NCBI GenBank assembly: GCA_030765135.1
Contig: JAVCDC010000145.1
Location: 1-64,000 of the forward strand
DNA length: 64,000 bases
Reading direction: 5' to 3'
Source: Candidatus Tritonobacter lacicola
GTDB taxonomy: Bacteria; Auribacterota; Tritonobacteria; Tritonobacterales; Tritonobacteraceae
Within the stretch, counting starts at the first letter, position 1; each line of letters starts with the position of its first letter. Position numbers and translations under genes: made by a program. Below, one piece after another: positions 47,408-56,383 of the stretch. The notes under the pieces are model-generated. The model ran no database searches, was not told where the DNA came from, and saw nothing but the letters and a program-made list of their open reading frames with translations.

Positions 47408-48334
47408 TCAATACTCCAGGAACATCACTATGATTCTCGCCATTTCGTGGGGAAACTGGTACATCGCTCCATGGCCCCCGCCTTCTATTCTCACCAGCCA
47501 GGAGCCCGGGACCTTCCTTGCAATGATCAGGGAATTTCTTGCCGGGATCACGATATCCTCCGTACCCGTGATCAACAGAAGCTTCGCCTTGATGTCGCCC
47601 AACCTGTGGTATGTGCCATGGGCGGTCCACCAGTCGATCGCTTTTATTTCCTGAGCCAATTGCTCCGCCGTCAATGGAGTGTCGGTGACGGGGAATCGCT
47701 CCTCGAATTCCGGATGTTTCTCCAGCCATTTTTCAGGGACCAGCCATTGAATGGTCTTCTTTCTCGCGGCTACGTTGTCCGTCGATATGTTAAAAGATCG
47801 CGCCGCCTTATTACCCGAAGTGAAGACCTCTGCCTCTTCCACAAAATCCCGCAGCGGCGGCATTATTTCGTGAAACACCCCTCCGCACTCGGTGGCGTAC
47901 AACACCAGATGGTCGACTTTCTCGGGATAGTGGAGAGCGAACAACTGGGCTATGAACGTCCCCATCGACCATCCCAGGACATGAGCCTTTTCGATCTTGA
48001 GGGCGTCCAGTAGATGCGAGGCGTCTTCTATCGAGTGCTTGAAGGAGAATTCGGAATCCTTCGGCGCTCGCGTGGCACCCATGCCCCTGTAATCGAAGAG
48101 TATGACCTTGTATTTCCGGGATAGATCATGAATGAATTCCGGGTCCCAAGTGGGCATCGTGACGCTGAAACCGTTGAATATGAGCAAGGGCTCGCCCTCT
48201 CCTATCACTTTATATGCAATTTCAACTTTTCCGGTTTTCGCATACTCCGTTTTGATCTCCCTTAAACTGAAAGCTCCCGCAAGGGAGGGAGCGACGAATA
48301 ACAGCATGAGAACCAGATATATCTTTTTCATCAA
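47408..48334 (-). CDS. Exported alpha/beta hydrolase
   Basis: LLIFNGFSVTMPTWDPEFIHDLSRKYKVILFDYRGMGAT, VLGWSMGTFIAQLFAL, GGGHGAMYQFP. Confidence 0.88.
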   Translation of the reverse strand: MMKKIYLVLMLLFVAPSLAGAFSLREIKTEYAKTGKVEIAYKVIGEGEPLLIFNGFSVTMPTWDPEFIHDLSRKYKVILFDYRGMGATRAPKDSEFSFKHSIEDASHLLDALKIEKAHVLGWSMGTFIAQLFALHYPEKVDHLVLYATECGGVFHEIMPPLRDFVEEAEVFTSGNKAARSFNISTDNVAARKKTIQWLVPEKWLEKHPEFEERFPVTDTPLTAEQLAQEIKAIDWWTAHGTYHRLGDIKAKLLLITGTEDIVIPARNSLIIARKVPGSWLVRIEGGGHGAMYQFPHEMARIIVMFLEY

Positions 48335-48422
48335 TCATTCCTCCATCACGTGAAGTAGGACACGGCACACGCACGATGATAGCACAATTATTGGGGGATT
48401 TATTAATCGAAAAACCCGACCT

Positions 48423-48450
48423 GAAAAGGCCCCCACAAGAGGGCCTTTTC
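48423..48450 (-). terminator. Rho-independent terminator-like hairpin
   Basis: GAAAAGGCCC-N8-GGGCCTTTTC just downstream of the minus-strand gene ending at 48474. Confidence 0.6.
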
Positions 48451-48473
48451 AAGCTTGGTTCCCTGCCGGGGAA

Positions 48474-48803
48474 TCATTTAGGGCAGCACTGGATATTTTC
48501 CCGTATCAGTTTCTTATAATCCCCGAGGGCGTCGTGGACCCAGCAGTCATCGGAGCCGGCGCTCTCCCGGAAAGTAAGAGCCATAATGTAGGCGATCTCC
48601 TTCAATGTCGCGCCCGCCTCCAGTGCCCCTTTGAAATGCTTTTTCACGCAGGGGGCGGACCGGTTCTTGATCGATAGGGCCAGGCAGATGAACTGGTAGG
48701 TCTTTTCTTCGATGCTCCGCTTCTCCCGGTATAGCTCGTCGATTTCGTCGAACTTCCCTGCAAACTCCGGAAAATATTCCGCAAGCAGCCTCATAATCTG
48801 CAC
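48474..48803 (-). CDS. Carboxymuconolactone decarboxylase/AhpD-like protein
   Basis: ICLALSIKNRSAPCVKKHFKGALEAGATLKEIAYIMALTF. Confidence 0.8.
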   Translation of the reverse strand: MQIMRLLAEYFPEFAGKFDEIDELYREKRSIEEKTYQFICLALSIKNRSAPCVKKHFKGALEAGATLKEIAYIMALTFRESAGSDDCWVHDALGDYKKLIRENIQCCPK

Positions 48804-48872
48804 CTCCTTTGAGTTTTTATTGCTTTCGTTATCTTTCAGGGCAATCTATCACCCATCCACAGCGTTTCATTA

Positions 48873-49568
48873 CTACGCAATATAAATCATGTATAAGCCG
48901 CCTATGATGATCAGAACACCGCAAGCCTTTTTCAGCATGAGCGCCCCGCGGGAACGCTCATTCCAATTCAAGTAATGCTGAACCCCCTCGGCGAAGGTGC
49001 CGGCTGCAACGATCACCGAGCAATGGCCGATACCATAAACGAGCAAAAGCGACAAGCCGTAAAGGAGATTCGTTGCGGCCAGCTTGAACGTCACGGCAAG
49101 CATAGGGGCCATGTAAGCGAACGTGCAGGGGCCGAGAGCGATCCCGAACACGAGCCCGAGAATGAAAGCGGCTAAAAGCCCCTTGCGCTTCATCCCCACT
49201 CGCCCGGGGCCGGACCACGGCATGGGGAAGATGCCAAGGAGATGCAACCCGATCACGAGGAATATCACCGCGACAAAATAGTTGCCGAATCTCCCCACGT
49301 CACCAATCATTCTCCCCGCGGCGGCGGTCAACGCTCCGATCATCCCGATGGTCATCAGGATTCCAACCGCGAAGAGCAGCGAGAGGATAAACGCACGCCG
49401 CATGGATATGCGACCCTGCTCGTCAATGAAACCGACGATAAGAGGTATGCTCGCCAGGTGGCAGGGGCTGAGGATGATGCTGAACACCCCCCAGATAAAC
49501 GAGGCTCCCAGGGCGACAAGCGGCGTTCCCTCGATAGCACGTGATAAAGCAGCTAACATATCGCTCAT
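48873..49568 (-). CDS. ccdA: Cytochrome c biogenesis/thiol-disulfide transporter CcdA (DsbD TM domain)
   Basis: ILSPCHLASIPLIVGFI; FGIALGPCTFAYMAPMLAV. Confidence 0.88.
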   Translation of the reverse strand: MSDMLAALSRAIEGTPLVALGASFIWGVFSIILSPCHLASIPLIVGFIDEQGRISMRRAFILSLLFAVGILMTIGMIGALTAAAGRMIGDVGRFGNYFVAVIFLVIGLHLLGIFPMPWSGPGRVGMKRKGLLAAFILGLVFGIALGPCTFAYMAPMLAVTFKLAATNLLYGLSLLLVYGIGHCSVIVAAGTFAEGVQHYLNWNERSRGALMLKKACGVLIIIGGLYMIYIA

Positions 49569-49574
49569 TCTTCG

Positions 49575-50024
49575 CTATTTCTCCCGAGGCTTTTCAACCT
49601 TGACGCCGAAACGCCTGAAGGTCCCCAGGATATCCTCTTTTCCCATGAACCCTTCGTGACGGGTGAGTTCTCTCCCGCTCGCATCGTAGAAGATCTGCGT
49701 GGGGATGAGGCGAATGCCGTATTTAGGGCCTGCGGCCCTGTCCTTCCACACATCGATGAACTCGACATCGATAACACCATGGTATTCCTTCTTGATCTCT
49801 TCGAGTATCGGGGCCATCTTCTTGCAGGGGATGCACTTCCCGGCCCCGAGGTCGAGCAGCTTCGGAAGCACACGACTGTGACCAACCTCCCGAGAAGCAG
49901 CCGCTTCTGTTCTGTTCACCGAGCCCCCGGTGTGCGGAGTACGGTCTTTCTCCTTCAGCAGTATAAGACCCGCCGCGACAGCGAGTACCGCTGCAGACAC
50001 GGCGAACTTTATGAATCTGCTCAT
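49575..50024 (-). CDS. Exported thioredoxin-family protein
   Basis: LLDLGAGKCIPCKKMAPILEEIKKEYHGVIDVEFIDVWKD; YGIRLIPTQIFYDASG. Confidence 0.9.
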   Translation of the reverse strand: MSRFIKFAVSAAVLAVAAGLILLKEKDRTPHTGGSVNRTEAAASREVGHSRVLPKLLDLGAGKCIPCKKMAPILEEIKKEYHGVIDVEFIDVWKDRAAGPKYGIRLIPTQIFYDASGRELTRHEGFMGKEDILGTFRRFGVKVEKPREK

Positions 50025-50028
50025 CCTC

Positions 50029-50265
50029 TCACCCGATCAGCGCCTTGACCTCCGCGACGGAGGGGACCTTTCCGACGATCTTCACGTCACCGTCCACTAC
50101 CACCGCCGGCGTGAGCATCACCCCGTAGTCGGCGATGGCCTTGAGGTCCTTCACCTCAACCACCTCGGCTTCTTTGCCCAATTCGGAGAGAGCCGCCTTG
50201 ACGTTCTCTCTGGTCTTATGACATTTCGGGCATCCAATCCCTAAAACCTCGATCTTCATAATCAT
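50029..50265 (-). CDS. Small redox-active thioredoxin-like protein (MTH895 family)
   Basis: MKIEVLGIGCPKCHKTRENVKAALSELGKEAEVVEVKDLKAIADYGVMLTPAVVVDGDVKIVGKVPS. Confidence 0.92.
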   Translation of the reverse strand: MIMKIEVLGIGCPKCHKTRENVKAALSELGKEAEVVEVKDLKAIADYGVMLTPAVVVDGDVKIVGKVPSVAEVKALIG

Positions 50266-50312
50266 CCTCCTTTAGAACTTAGCCCTCACTTCGTTCGGGC
50301 AACTTTAATCAT

Positions 50313-50425
50313 TTTTTTGACAGGATTAACAAGATCTACAGGATTTTAGGAAGCAAATGCTTTAACTTTAAAACTAACCGCATTTTTTCTATCCTGTTAA
50401 TCCTGTATATCCTGTCTAATAACTT
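50313..50425. repeat. Inverted repeat built from ACAGGAT heptamers
   Basis: TTTTTTGACAGGATTAACAAGATCTACAGGATTTT ... TATCCTGTTAATCCTGTATATCCTGTCTAATAA. Confidence 0.7.
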
Positions 50426-50452
50426 TTAAATTCCTATACAGAAATTTGACTT

Positions 50453-51628
50453 CTATCCCCAGACAATTCCAAATATATACCCGCTGATGGTCGCCATCAC
50501 CACCACCAGGGATATGAAAACCAGTGTCTTCTTCGTCCCCATCACGCTCCTGATCACCAGCATATTCGGGAGGCTCAGAGCCGGTCCTGCCAGCAGCAGG
50601 GCCAGAGCAGGTCCCTTCCCCATTCCCGCCCCGATCAGTCCCTGGAGAATAGGGACCTCGGTCAGCGTGGCAAAGTACATCAATGCGCCGGCGAATGAAG
50701 CGAAGAAATTGGAAAAGAGTGAATTTCCGCCCACCAGGCCGGCTACCCATGTAGAAGGGATAAGACCTTCATGCCCGGGACGGCCGAGGAGCACACCCGC
50801 CACCAAAACCCCGATGAAGAGGAGCGGGAGAATCTGCTTGGCAAACGTCCAGGTGGAAGCGGTCCAGTCCTTCAACTCGTCCTTCTTGAACCATGCGATC
50901 AACATCCAGATCAGAGAAGCAAGAAAGAGTCCGGTCAGTACCCACTTGATCTTGAATATGAATACCCAGAAGCCGCCTTCTCCCTTTGCCGCGCCGCTCC
51001 AGTTGGCGAAGACTAAAATACCCACCATCGCGGCGAAGTAGAGGCCGTTCTTCCAGAGGGGGCGGGCTTCTTCTTCCCCGCCGGCGGCAAGGTCACCCGC
51101 ATTATTTGCCTTTTCGCGTTCTTCCTTGAGAAAGATGAAGTGCATCATCAAACCGATGACGACGCTGAAGACTACGGCTCCGACCGCCCGGGCGATGCCG
51201 AGCTCCATTCCGAGGACCCGGGCTGTGAGGATGATGGCCAGGACGTTAATGGCCGGACCGGAGTACAGAAAGGCTGTCGCCGGTCCGATCCCCGCCCCCC
51301 TTTTATAGATTCCCGAGAAAATGGGTAGAACCGTGCATGAACAGACGGCGAGGATCGTTCCGGAGATCGAGGCCACACTGTAGGCGAGGACCTTGTTCGC
51401 ATTCGCTCCGAAGTACTTGATCACGGCCTGCTGATTGACAAATACCGATATCCCCCCCGCAATGAAGAACGCGGGCACAAGGCAGAGCAGCACGTGCTCC
51501 CGGGCGTACTCCTGGAGCATGAGCAATGCTTCCTTGATCGGCCCTTCGAAAGGCAGTGTGCCGAACGGAAGGAAGTAGGCCAGCAGAAACACGACCAGGA
51601 TTATAAAAAACGTTGCCCACTGCTTCAC
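50453..51628 (-). CDS. YraQ/DUF318 family permease (ArsP-like)
   Basis: Multi-TM; GTILAVCSCTVLPIFSGIYKRGAGIGPATAFLYSGPAINVLAI; ALALLLAGPALSLPNMLVI. Confidence 0.9.
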   Translation of the reverse strand: MKQWATFFIILVVFLLAYFLPFGTLPFEGPIKEALLMLQEYAREHVLLCLVPAFFIAGGISVFVNQQAVIKYFGANANKVLAYSVASISGTILAVCSCTVLPIFSGIYKRGAGIGPATAFLYSGPAINVLAIILTARVLGMELGIARAVGAVVFSVVIGLMMHFIFLKEEREKANNAGDLAAGGEEEARPLWKNGLYFAAMVGILVFANWSGAAKGEGGFWVFIFKIKWVLTGLFLASLIWMLIAWFKKDELKDWTASTWTFAKQILPLLFIGVLVAGVLLGRPGHEGLIPSTWVAGLVGGNSLFSNFFASFAGALMYFATLTEVPILQGLIGAGMGKGPALALLLAGPALSLPNMLVIRSVMGTKKTLVFISLVVVMATISGYIFGIVWG

Positions 51629-51642
51629 GACTTTCTCCTACA

Positions 51643-51672
51643 TATCCTTATATCATAATATATCTATGTATT
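51643..51672. promoter_or_regulatory. AT-rich ArsR-type operator candidate upstream of permease
   Basis: ATATCCTTATATCATAATATATCTATGTATTA; similar to the site upstream of arsR. Confidence 0.4.
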
Positions 51673-51697
51673 AGCCGAAAAAAATGAGGACCAGCAC

Positions 51698-52042
51698 CTA
51701 TGTTGTCGTGCAAATCTCGTCCCGGCTGACCACGTAAGCTTGCTCTCTGTCCTCAATGATCCGGGGGTCTTCATTCCCCCATCTTCTCAGTCCGGTCATA
51801 ATAGTAGCGACGATGTCGTCCGTGCTCTGAACGAGTGCGTAGTTGACCCACAAACCGTCTTTTTCATCGTTGATGAAACCCGCGTCTCTCAAGATGCTCA
51901 AGTGGCGCGAGACGCTTGATTGAGCGATCCCCAGAATGTGCGTCACCTCGCACACGCACATCGGTTTCGCCTCCAGCATCTTCAGAATACGGATGCGGTT
52001 CCGGTCGGACAGTGCCTTAAATACTTTTTCCAATCTTCTCAT
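51698..52042 (-). CDS. ArsR family transcriptional regulator
   Basis: RRLEKVFKALSDRNRIRILKMLEAKPMCVCEVTHILGIAQSSVSRHLSILRDAGFI. Confidence 0.93.
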   Translation of the reverse strand: MRRLEKVFKALSDRNRIRILKMLEAKPMCVCEVTHILGIAQSSVSRHLSILRDAGFINDEKDGLWVNYALVQSTDDIVATIMTGLRRWGNEDPRIIEDREQAYVVSRDEICTTT

Positions 52043-52049
52043 GGCTTCT

Positions 52050-52078
52050 TATATATATCGAGATCTACCTATATATTA
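52050..52078. promoter_or_regulatory. AT-rich ArsR-type operator candidate upstream of arsR
   Basis: TATATATATCGAGATCTACCTATATATTA dyad immediately upstream of the regulator. Confidence 0.45.
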
Positions 52079-52578
52079 CCATAGTGATATCTTTTGTCAA
52101 GATCTAGGCATATTTTATTTTACCTGGGCGGGACTCCCCTCGGCAGTCCAGCAAAGCTCCCTTCGACAAGCTCCGGATCTCCGACAGTACCAAAATAGAA
52201 AGGCCTAACACAGGCAAATCCCGGCCGTCGCGGCTCTATCGGAACCCCATTTGCCTTGCGATAGAGTGGAAAAGAGCCCTTGCCATCGCCTACCGTGATC
52301 GAGAGGATGCTCAGGAAACTCGTCAATTTGCCCCAGGCGGAGCAAAAGCGGAGATTGAAGAAAATATTGGAACAAGCTGTCCCAGAAGAAAGAGTGGCCT
52401 CATCAAAAGCTACCCATTCACCATCCATCAAAGCGTAGCGGCTTCCTATCGTACCCGCCGCCTTTAGCGCCTTATCTTAATAATGCCATCGCTAACCGCC
52501 CGACAACATCTTTCTAATTGACGCAACGACTGGCCAAGGCAATAATTAAGACAAAATCCCTAAACAAAGGAGGGGGCT

Positions 52579-53076
52579 ATGAGAGGATTGATTTGTTGTG
52601 TGAGTATGTTTTTGCTTTTGGCAACGGCATATGCGGCCGACGACATTCAGGGAAAGATAACCGCCATTGACATCGAGGGGCGTACCATTGAGATCTCCGG
52701 CGTGAAAATCATCGCCAAGAACGCGAAAATAGAAAACCTGAACGATACAATATGCACTCTCGCTGATCTGAAAGTGGGGGACAGCGTGGACGTCGACGGG
52801 ATCTTCTCCGGGCCGGGCGAGATGACGGCAACGAAGATCGAGCAGGAAGGCGTTGTACAGGACCAGATCGAAGGGAGTCTGGAGGCAGTTGACAGCGCGG
52901 CGCGCACCCTGACGATCAGCGGCATCAAGGTTAAAGTCCCCGCAGGCGCCTTCCTGGAAGGAAAGAAAGACATGCCGATCACGCTGGAGCAACTAACTAT
53001 CGGAACTCGCGTTGAATGCGAAGGGACATGGACAGGCTCCAGAGAGTTAACCGCCAGCAAGGTTGAGGTAGATTAA
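52579..53076 (+). CDS. Exported protein with two DUF5666-like (OB-fold) repeats
   Basis: IQGKITAIDIEGRTIEISGVKII...LKVGDSVDVDG and IEGSLEAVDSAARTLTISGIKVKV...LTIGTRVECEG. Confidence 0.78.
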   Translation: MRGLICCVSMFLLLATAYAADDIQGKITAIDIEGRTIEISGVKIIAKNAKIENLNDTICTLADLKVGDSVDVDGIFSGPGEMTATKIEQEGVVQDQIEGSLEAVDSAARTLTISGIKVKVPAGAFLEGKKDMPITLEQLTIGTRVECEGTWTGSRELTASKVEVD

Positions 53077-53113
53077 ACTCTCCATTCCATATTTAAATTC
53101 GGCATTTATAAAA

Positions 53114-53154
53114 AATAAAGAAGGCCCCCTATATGGGCCTTCTTTATTTTTTTT
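53114..53154 (+). terminator. Intrinsic terminator
   Basis: AATAAAGAAGGCCC-CCTATAT-GGGCCTTCTTTATTTTTTTT. Confidence 0.88.
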
Positions 53155-53219
53155 GGCTCCACGGGCTGGACTCCCTCCGGCAAGTTCAGGATAAACTCAC
53201 CTGCGTTATAGTATCTCGA

Positions 53220-53774
53220 TCAGTCCAGAAAAGGCACTTTATAAAGGGCGCAACCTGGACTCCCGTCAAGTGTTGGCTCGGTAACCTCGTCTACAATGAC
53301 TCCGACGATCTTGATCGGGTCCTCAGACTCAACACGCGAAGAAGCTGAAACGCCGTCCCTCTTATTGGTTTCGGCTCGTTGCCTCACTGGTGGGGGCGAA
53401 GGGCGTAACCCGAGCACTGTTGTAACCAAATCTGAATAATGGCGATCGTAGGCTGCGGGTGTGCTTAGATCAATATAGTACTTACCCTTGAGCCATGAGG
53501 GAGATGCTTCTTTCCAAGTGCCTTTCGCAAGTATTGGAATGAACTTTCTATGGTTCTTCTTTGTGTGCACCTCCGCAGTCATGATATCACCCTCGTATCC
53601 GACGCCACCATCACGTTGGTCTGACTTCAAACAGTATCGTGGGGTACATACTATTAGGACATAGTCGTTCTCTCGAATTTCCCTCTCCATGAATGTTGGA
53701 AGTTGATCACCTGGCACAACATGCCACTGATCGAGAATGGATTCGACTCCGTCTTTGCGAAGCTGAATAGCCAA
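53220..53774 (-). CDS. SEFIR (TIR-like) domain protein, N-terminally broken
   Basis: Frame continues upstream to 53825 (NHYSWDDDDHKRWVADLAIQLRKDGVESILDQWHVVPGDQLPTFMEREIRENDYVLIVCTPRY), but the usual first strand (FISYS) is lost to an in-frame TGA at 53826-53828. Confidence 0.7.
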   Translation of the reverse strand: MAIQLRKDGVESILDQWHVVPGDQLPTFMEREIRENDYVLIVCTPRYCLKSDQRDGGVGYEGDIMTAEVHTKKNHRKFIPILAKGTWKEASPSWLKGKYYIDLSTPAAYDRHYSDLVTTVLGLRPSPPPVRQRAETNKRDGVSASSRVESEDPIKIVGVIVDEVTEPTLDGSPGCALYKVPFLD

Positions 53775-53802
53775 ATCAGCGACCCACCGCTTATGATCAT
53801 CA

Positions 53803-53964
53803 TCATCCCAGGAATAGTGATTCTTTCACCACCCCGATCCCGCGTTCAAGCATCAGTTCTGCGATAGCCTCGCCATCCAACAACAGTATGGTTATGGCGC
53901 CTTTCTTGTAGGAGGCTTCCTCGGCTTCCTTTGTGAATCGGCTGGTGGTCAGGGAGCACGTCAT
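53803..53964 (-). pseudogene. C-terminal remnant of a Mrr-like restriction endonuclease
   Basis: Manual translation: MTCSLTTSRFTKEAEEASYKKGAITILLLDGEAIAELMLERGIGVVKESLFLG*, resembling the Mrr_cat C-terminus (TsxFTKEAxxxA...IvLiDGexLaeLMiexxvGV). Confidence 0.65.
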
Positions 53965-54316
53965 AGAATGATTGAACTATTTTCAATATATCGAGTTGGC
54001 GAGCAACCGATCTATTGCCAAGGAACAAGGAGAGATTGGAAATTGCGTAAACCCTGTGTATAGTTACCGGAGAGAGAAGATCTCTATAATTGTAGAGGGC
54101 TGGGGCAGGAGGTAATCGTAATACCTCACTGGACGTTACAACTCCTTACGATAGCACCATGGTCCTCGTCCCGGTTCTGTACGCGACGTTCTACCGTATC
54201 CCGTCGCCGCACCCGGAGGATCGAGCCCCGTCCCGCGCCGATGACGAGAGCGAGGAAGGCTAAACAACTAGAACCGTTGTAAAACAAGCGGGGCAATCCG
54301 TGAGTTCTCGGAAGAT

Positions 54317-56212
54317 GTGACGCGCCGGGTTGAGGCAGCGGTGATAGAAAAGACCGGGAAGTATCTTAATCCCGCGCCGATCATGATGGAGCTGAGCGCG
54401 CGCATCACCGAAGCGGGAGTCCTTTCCCTGGCGGACAGTGACCATCTGGAGGCGTATGCCATCGAGGTGATGAAGGGCTACCCGCAGTTGACGATGTTCA
54501 ACATAGGGGATGAACAGGGGAACTTCCTGATGCCCAAGAGGCTTCCCGACGGCACGTTCGCGACAAAGATCATCGATCGCACCGTTACGCCGCCGACCGT
54601 TACCTGGAAATACCGTGACGAAAAGGGTGAAATAACAGGGATTGAGACCTCGACGGATGTCCAGTACGACCCGCGCGTTCGCCAATGGTACGTGGGGGCG
54701 AAGGAAGCGGGAAAGGCCTGCTGGACACCCCTCTATATCTTTTTTACCGATGGGATGCCTGGCATCACGGCGGCCTGTCCTGTATATGGCAGCGACGGCA
54801 AACTCATCGGCGTCTTCGGCGCGGATATAGAGCTGAGCGACCTATCGGAGTTCCTCCGGGGGCTCAAGATAGGGAAGACGGGCGTCGCAGTAATCATCAA
54901 TGAGAAGAACGAGATTGTTGCCTGCCCGGATGTGTCCCGCGTTGTTACACGAGATGGTAACGGTGAATTGCGTCATGCGCTGATTGATGAGCTGGGAGTA
55001 GGGTGGGTGACGGCGGCTTTCAAGGAATATGCGCGGCGCGGGGCCACGAGTTTCGCTTTCACGCATGAAGGAGATAGGTACAATGCGTCCTTCAAGCGTT
55101 TCCCGGATTACTTCGGACGGGACTGGACGCTCGGCATTGTCGTGCCGGAGAGCGACTTCATAGGCTCTATTATCGAGGCACACAAGAACATCCTTGTGAT
55201 CACGGGCCTTATTCTACTGTTGGCTGTTTTCATCGCCGTTCTCATCTCGCGCAGCATATCAGGGCCTATCGTGCGGCTTGCCGAAGAAACGGAAAAGATC
55301 AAGAGTCTCCATCTCGACGAGGAGATTGATATACGCTCCCCCGTAAAAGAGATCCAGCTGATGAGCAACGCGCTCTCCTCCATGAAGACGGGCTTGAAGG
55401 CCTTCGAGAGGTACGTGCCGGCTGCGCTTGTTCGCCAGCTCATCCGGACGGGCGAGGAGGCCCGCATAGGAGGACGGAAGAAGGAGCTCACCATTTTTTT
55501 CTCGGATATAGCAGGTTTTACGACGATCTCGGAGGGGCTGTCCCCGGAAGAACTCATGGTCCGGCTCTCCGAGTACCTCGACAAGCTCACGAAGATCGTG
55601 ATGGAGCAGAACGGGACGGTCGACAAATACATCGGCGACGCGATCATGGCATTCTGGGGAGCCCCGCTCGAGGATGACGACCATGCCTTGCACGCCTGCC
55701 GGGCCGCACTACTCTGCCAAAGGAAGGTGCGGGAGCTGACCGAGAGTTGGGAGCGGGAGGGAAAGGGTGCGTTTCCGACTCGTATTGGTATTCACACGGG
55801 AGAAACCATCGTGGGGAACATGGGCTCGCGGGAGCGGATGAACTACTCCGCCATCGGCGACAGCGTGAACGTGGCCAGCCGTCTTGAGGGGATCAACAAG
55901 GTATACGGCACAGGGGTGGTTGTAAGCCATGCGACGTACGAGAAAGTCGCCGGCGCGTTCGTCTTCAGGCCCCTCGACATGGTCACGGTGCGGGGGAAAA
56001 AGCAAGAGATCATGATATACGAGCTGATCGGCGAAAAGGGCGAGGACCTCGATCCACGGATACTGGAACTGTGCGAGGTGTTTACACTGGGTGTTGATGC
56101 CTACCTGAGGGGAGACCGTGAAGAGGCGGTGAGGATCTTTACCGATATTCGAGAAAGGTTCCCCGCCGACAAGGCGACAGCGATCTATCTCGATAGACTG
56201 GGTGTATCGTGA
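54317..56212 (+). CDS. Cache-HAMP-adenylate/guanylate cyclase, apparently truncated at the N-terminus
   Basis: dCache-like TSTDVQYDPRVRQWYVGAKEAG; TM; class III cyclase LTIFFSDIAGFTTISEGL, GDAIMAFWGAP, RIGIHTGETIVGNMGSRERMNYSAIGDSVNVASRLEG. GTG start; same frame open back to TAG near 54267. Confidence 0.88.
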   Translation: MTRRVEAAVIEKTGKYLNPAPIMMELSARITEAGVLSLADSDHLEAYAIEVMKGYPQLTMFNIGDEQGNFLMPKRLPDGTFATKIIDRTVTPPTVTWKYRDEKGEITGIETSTDVQYDPRVRQWYVGAKEAGKACWTPLYIFFTDGMPGITAACPVYGSDGKLIGVFGADIELSDLSEFLRGLKIGKTGVAVIINEKNEIVACPDVSRVVTRDGNGELRHALIDELGVGWVTAAFKEYARRGATSFAFTHEGDRYNASFKRFPDYFGRDWTLGIVVPESDFIGSIIEAHKNILVITGLILLLAVFIAVLISRSISGPIVRLAEETEKIKSLHLDEEIDIRSPVKEIQLMSNALSSMKTGLKAFERYVPAALVRQLIRTGEEARIGGRKKELTIFFSDIAGFTTISEGLSPEELMVRLSEYLDKLTKIVMEQNGTVDKYIGDAIMAFWGAPLEDDDHALHACRAALLCQRKVRELTESWEREGKGAFPTRIGIHTGETIVGNMGSRERMNYSAIGDSVNVASRLEGINKVYGTGVVVSHATYEKVAGAFVFRPLDMVTVRGKKQEIMIYELIGEKGEDLDPRILELCEVFTLGVDAYLRGDREEAVRIFTDIRERFPADKATAIYLDRLGVS

Positions 56213-56383
56213 CAGGCTCCCACGTTGCCCCTATGTACGCAAACTTCGAAGGGAAATTCACTCTCATTTAACAATTAATAGCGGGCGGCAATTGAACTGA
56301 AGTACACTATTCGTACTGGAACCCATGCAAAACGAAACCAGGCGCGGGCGGCTTGCCTTCGCCACAGACGCGGGAGATATCTG

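Noticed and set aside
52120-52431. 103-aa minus-strand ORF containing DPELVEGSF
   Set aside because: Contains a dispersed-repeat-like string (CTTCGACAAGCTCCGGATC) and no family I recognise; could be degraded sequence, so no gene called.
53133-53348. 71-aa plus-strand ORF
   Set aside because: Begins in the terminator and runs antisense to the SEFIR gene; contains repeat-like SLRQVQDKLT; not credible.
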